From Sphingopyxis sp. OPL5 (lineage in GTDB: Bacteria > Pseudomonadota > Alphaproteobacteria > Sphingomonadales > Sphingomonadaceae): a DNA stretch of 64,000 nt. The notes beneath the pieces were generated by a model. That model was not told the origin of the DNA. It was given only the letters and a program-made list of their open reading frames with translations, and did not search any database. The DNA lies in the NCBI RefSeq assembly GCF_003797775.2, contig NZ_CP060725.1, positions 4,272,001 to 4,336,000 of the forward strand, written 5' to 3'. Within the stretch, counting starts at the first letter, position 1; each line of letters opens with the position of its first letter. The position numbers and the translations under genes were made by a program. Below are positions 62,252-64,000 of the stretch, one piece after another.

Positions 62252-64000
62252 CCCTTGCCCCCCTTTAGCTGCGAAAGATCGCGCACCGCGCCGCGTGCGG
62301 CGCTGGTCGTCATCGCGGCATAAGCCTGAAGTGCTACCGAAACCTTGCGCGGACGCGCTTTCTCGGGCTGCCAGGCAGCCTCCCCCTTCGCCTCCATCAC
62401 GGCGCGACGCTCGGCCAGCACGCTGTCGGCGACCGCAAGCGTGATCGTCCGCGACGGAATGTCGATGTTGATCAGATCGCCATTCTCGACCAGCCCGATC
62501 GTCCCGCCCTCGGCCGCTTCGGGCGAAACATGGCCGATCGACAGCCCCGAGGTGCCGCCGGAAAACCGCCCGTCAGTGATCAAAGCGCAGGCGGCGCCCA
62601 GCCCTTTCGATTTGAGATAGCTCGTCGGATAGAGCATTTCCTGCATGCCCGGCCCGCCCTTCGGCCCTTCGTAGCGGATGACGACGACGTCACCCGTCTC
62701 GACCTGCCCGGTCAGGATTCCGGCGACCGCAGCATCCTGGCTTTCATAGACCTTCGCAGGACCCGAAAATTTCAGGATGCTCTCGTCGACCCCGGCGGTC
62801 TTCACGATGCAGCCGTCGAGCGCGACATTGCCCGACAATACCGCCAGCCCGCCATCCTGGCTGAACGCATGCTCGGCCGAGCGGATCACGCCGGCTTCGC
62901 GGTCGAGGTCGAGGTCGTCCCAGCGCCGGTCCTGGCTGAACGCGACCTGCGTCGGCACGCCCCCGGGCGCCGCCATGAAGAATTTCTGGACCTCGGGGTC
63001 GTTGGTCCGCGAAATATCCCATTTGTTGAGCGCATCGCCCAAGGTCGCGCTGTGGACCGTCGGCAGGTGCGCGTGAAGCAGCCCGGCGCGCTCAAGCTGG
63101 CCGAGGATCGCCATGATCCCGCCGGCGCGATGGACATCCTCCATATGGACGTCGCTTTTCGCCGGCGCGACCTTCGACAGGCACGGCACGCGGCGCGACA
63201 GCCGGTCGATGTCGGCCATGGTGAAATCGACCCCGGCCTCGAACGCCGCAGCGAGCAGGTGCAGCACCGTGTTGGTCGATCCGCCCATCGCGATGTCGAG
63301 GCTCATCGCATTTTCGAACGCTTCGAAGGTCGCGATATTGCGCGGCAACACGCTGTCGTCGTCCTGCTCATAATGGCGGCGGCACATGTCGACGACGAGG
63401 CGACCGGCGTTCAAAAACAAAGCTTTACGGTCGGCGTGCGTCGCCAGCGTCGAGCCGTTGCCCGGCAGCGACAGTCCCAAAGCTTCGGTCAGGCAGTTCA
63501 TCGAATTGGCGGTGAACATGCCCGAACAACTGCCGCAGGTCGGACACGCCGCCTGTTCGATCGCCAGCACTTCCTCATCGCTATATTTCTCATCCGCCGC
63601 GGCGACCATCGCATCGACGAGGTCGAGCGCGACGGTCTTGCCCTTGAGCACGACCTTGCCCGCCTCCATCGGGCCGCCCGACACGAAGACGACGGGAATA
63701 TTGATGCGCAGCGCCGCCATCAGCATGCCCGGCGTGATCTTGTCGCAGTTCGAAATGCACACCATCGCGTCGGCGCAATGCGCGTTGACCATATATTCGA
63801 CGCTGTCGGCGATCAGGTCGCGGCTCGGCAGGCTGTAGAGCATGCCGTCATGGCCCATCGCGATGCCGTCATCGACCGCGATCGTGTTGAATTCCTTGGC
63901 GACCCCGCCATGCGCCTCGATCTCGCGCGCGACCATCTGGCCGAGGTCCTTCAGATGGACATGGCCCGGCACGAACTGGGTGAAGCTGTTGACCACCGCG
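62248..64000 (-). CDS. ilvD: Dihydroxy-acid dehydratase, C-terminal part
   Basis: The gene runs off the right edge; 583 complete codons plus a stop are present. IlvD dehydrates 2,3-dihydroxy-isovalerate or -3-methylvalerate in valine and isoleucine synthesis. [12 protein letters not shown] and [18 protein letters not shown] hold the iron-sulfur and metal-binding cysteines; [13 protein letters not shown] and [20 protein letters not shown] are family blocks. The true start, about 35 residues further upstream, lies outside the window; the GTG at 63996 is only an internal Val codon. Confidence 0.93.
   Translation of the reverse strand, partial: AVVNSFTQFVPGHVHLKDLGQMVAREIEAHGGVAKEFNTIAVDDGIAMGHDGMLYSLPSRDLIADSVEYMVNAHCADAMVCISNCDKITPGMLMAALRINIPVVFVSGGPMEAGKVVLKGKTVALDLVDAMVAAADEKYSDEEVLAIEQAACPTCGSCSGMFTANSMNCLTEALGLSLPGNGSTLATHADRKALFLNAGRLVVDMCRRHYEQDDDSVLPRNIATFEAFENAMSLDIAMGGSTNTVLHLLAAAFEAGVDFTMADIDRLSRRVPCLSKVAPAKSDVHMEDVHRAGGIMAILGQLERAGLLHAHLPTVHSATLGDALNKWDISRTNDPEVQKFFMAAPGGVPTQVAFSQDRRWDDLDLDREAGVIRSAEHAFSQDGGLAVLSGNVALDGCIVKTAGVDESILKFSGPAKVYESQDAAVAGILTGQVETGDVVVIRYEGPKGGPGMQEMLYPTSYLKSKGLGAACALITDGRFSGGTSGLSIGHVSPEAAEGGTIGLVENGDLINIDIPSRTITLAVADSVLAERRAVMEAKGEAAWQPEKARPRKVSVALQAYAAMTTSAARGAVRDLSQLKGGKG

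Overview
The window looks like a chromosomal segment of a high-GC alphaproteobacterium, most likely a sphingomonad of the Sphingopyxis type. The assignment rests on high GC, heme synthesis through 5-aminolevulinate synthase (the C4 route), the gene families present, and short dispersed repeats of the GTCATTGCGAGCGAAGCGAAG kind. No rRNA, tRNA, phage or CRISPR array was seen. Two genes are cut by the window ends: an acyl-CoA carboxylase beta subunit on the left and ilvD on the right. The species call is inference.

Layout. 1-2 kb: pccB (partial) and a divergent ScfR/PrpR-type regulator, with three TTTGCAAAG-like copies between them. 2-8 kb: LysR/SDR pair, an NAD-dependent epimerase/reductase, gor and pgi. 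8.2-10.6 kb: overlapping lepB-rnc-era operon. 10.6-19.4 kb: two small membrane proteins, a secreted lipase-like enzyme, a CrtC/AttH-like protein, topA, an exported protein of unknown function and a proline-rich von Willebrand A protein. 19.5-24.8 kb: dprA-plsY, murI, hemA-nitroreductase and a GNAT enzyme. 24.8-26.8 kb: btaB-btaA for betaine lipids, with a possible Pho box.

27-40.8 kb is a low-oxygen and nitric-oxide block. It holds hemN, the complete cbb3 oxidase set ccoNOQP-ccoGHIS followed by a small cysteine-rich exported peptide, an Fnr-type regulator, nnrS, an nsrR-type repressor and hmp. FNR-like boxes lie before hemN, ccoN (two) and the nnrS operon. Two NsrR-like palindromes lie between nsrR and hmp. 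A 136-bp fold-back element of MITE type separates the nnrS operon from nsrR.

41-53 kb is rich in polyamine genes: carboxynorspermidine synthase, carboxynorspermidine decarboxylase, an agmatine deiminase with a Tat-lipoprotein leader, and an ornithine/lysine decarboxylase whose structured 5' leader sits where the alphaproteobacterial speF RNA motif is known. Between them are an exported alpha/beta hydrolase, a DUF486 membrane protein, an RTX calcium-binding protein and a cyclic-nucleotide-binding/thioredoxin-reductase-like fusion.

53-64 kb is mostly housekeeping: a pseudouridine synthase, an FAD oxidoreductase, a membrane-anchored LuxR-type protein, a family III CoA-transferase, two tandem MAPEG proteins, an RNA methyltransferase, NAD(P)HX repair enzyme, small unknowns and ilvD. 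Nothing here is clearly a new defence or mobile system. The best leads are the regulatory sites and small genes of the low-oxygen block, the betaine-lipid operon, and the polyamine genes with the exported agmatine deiminase.
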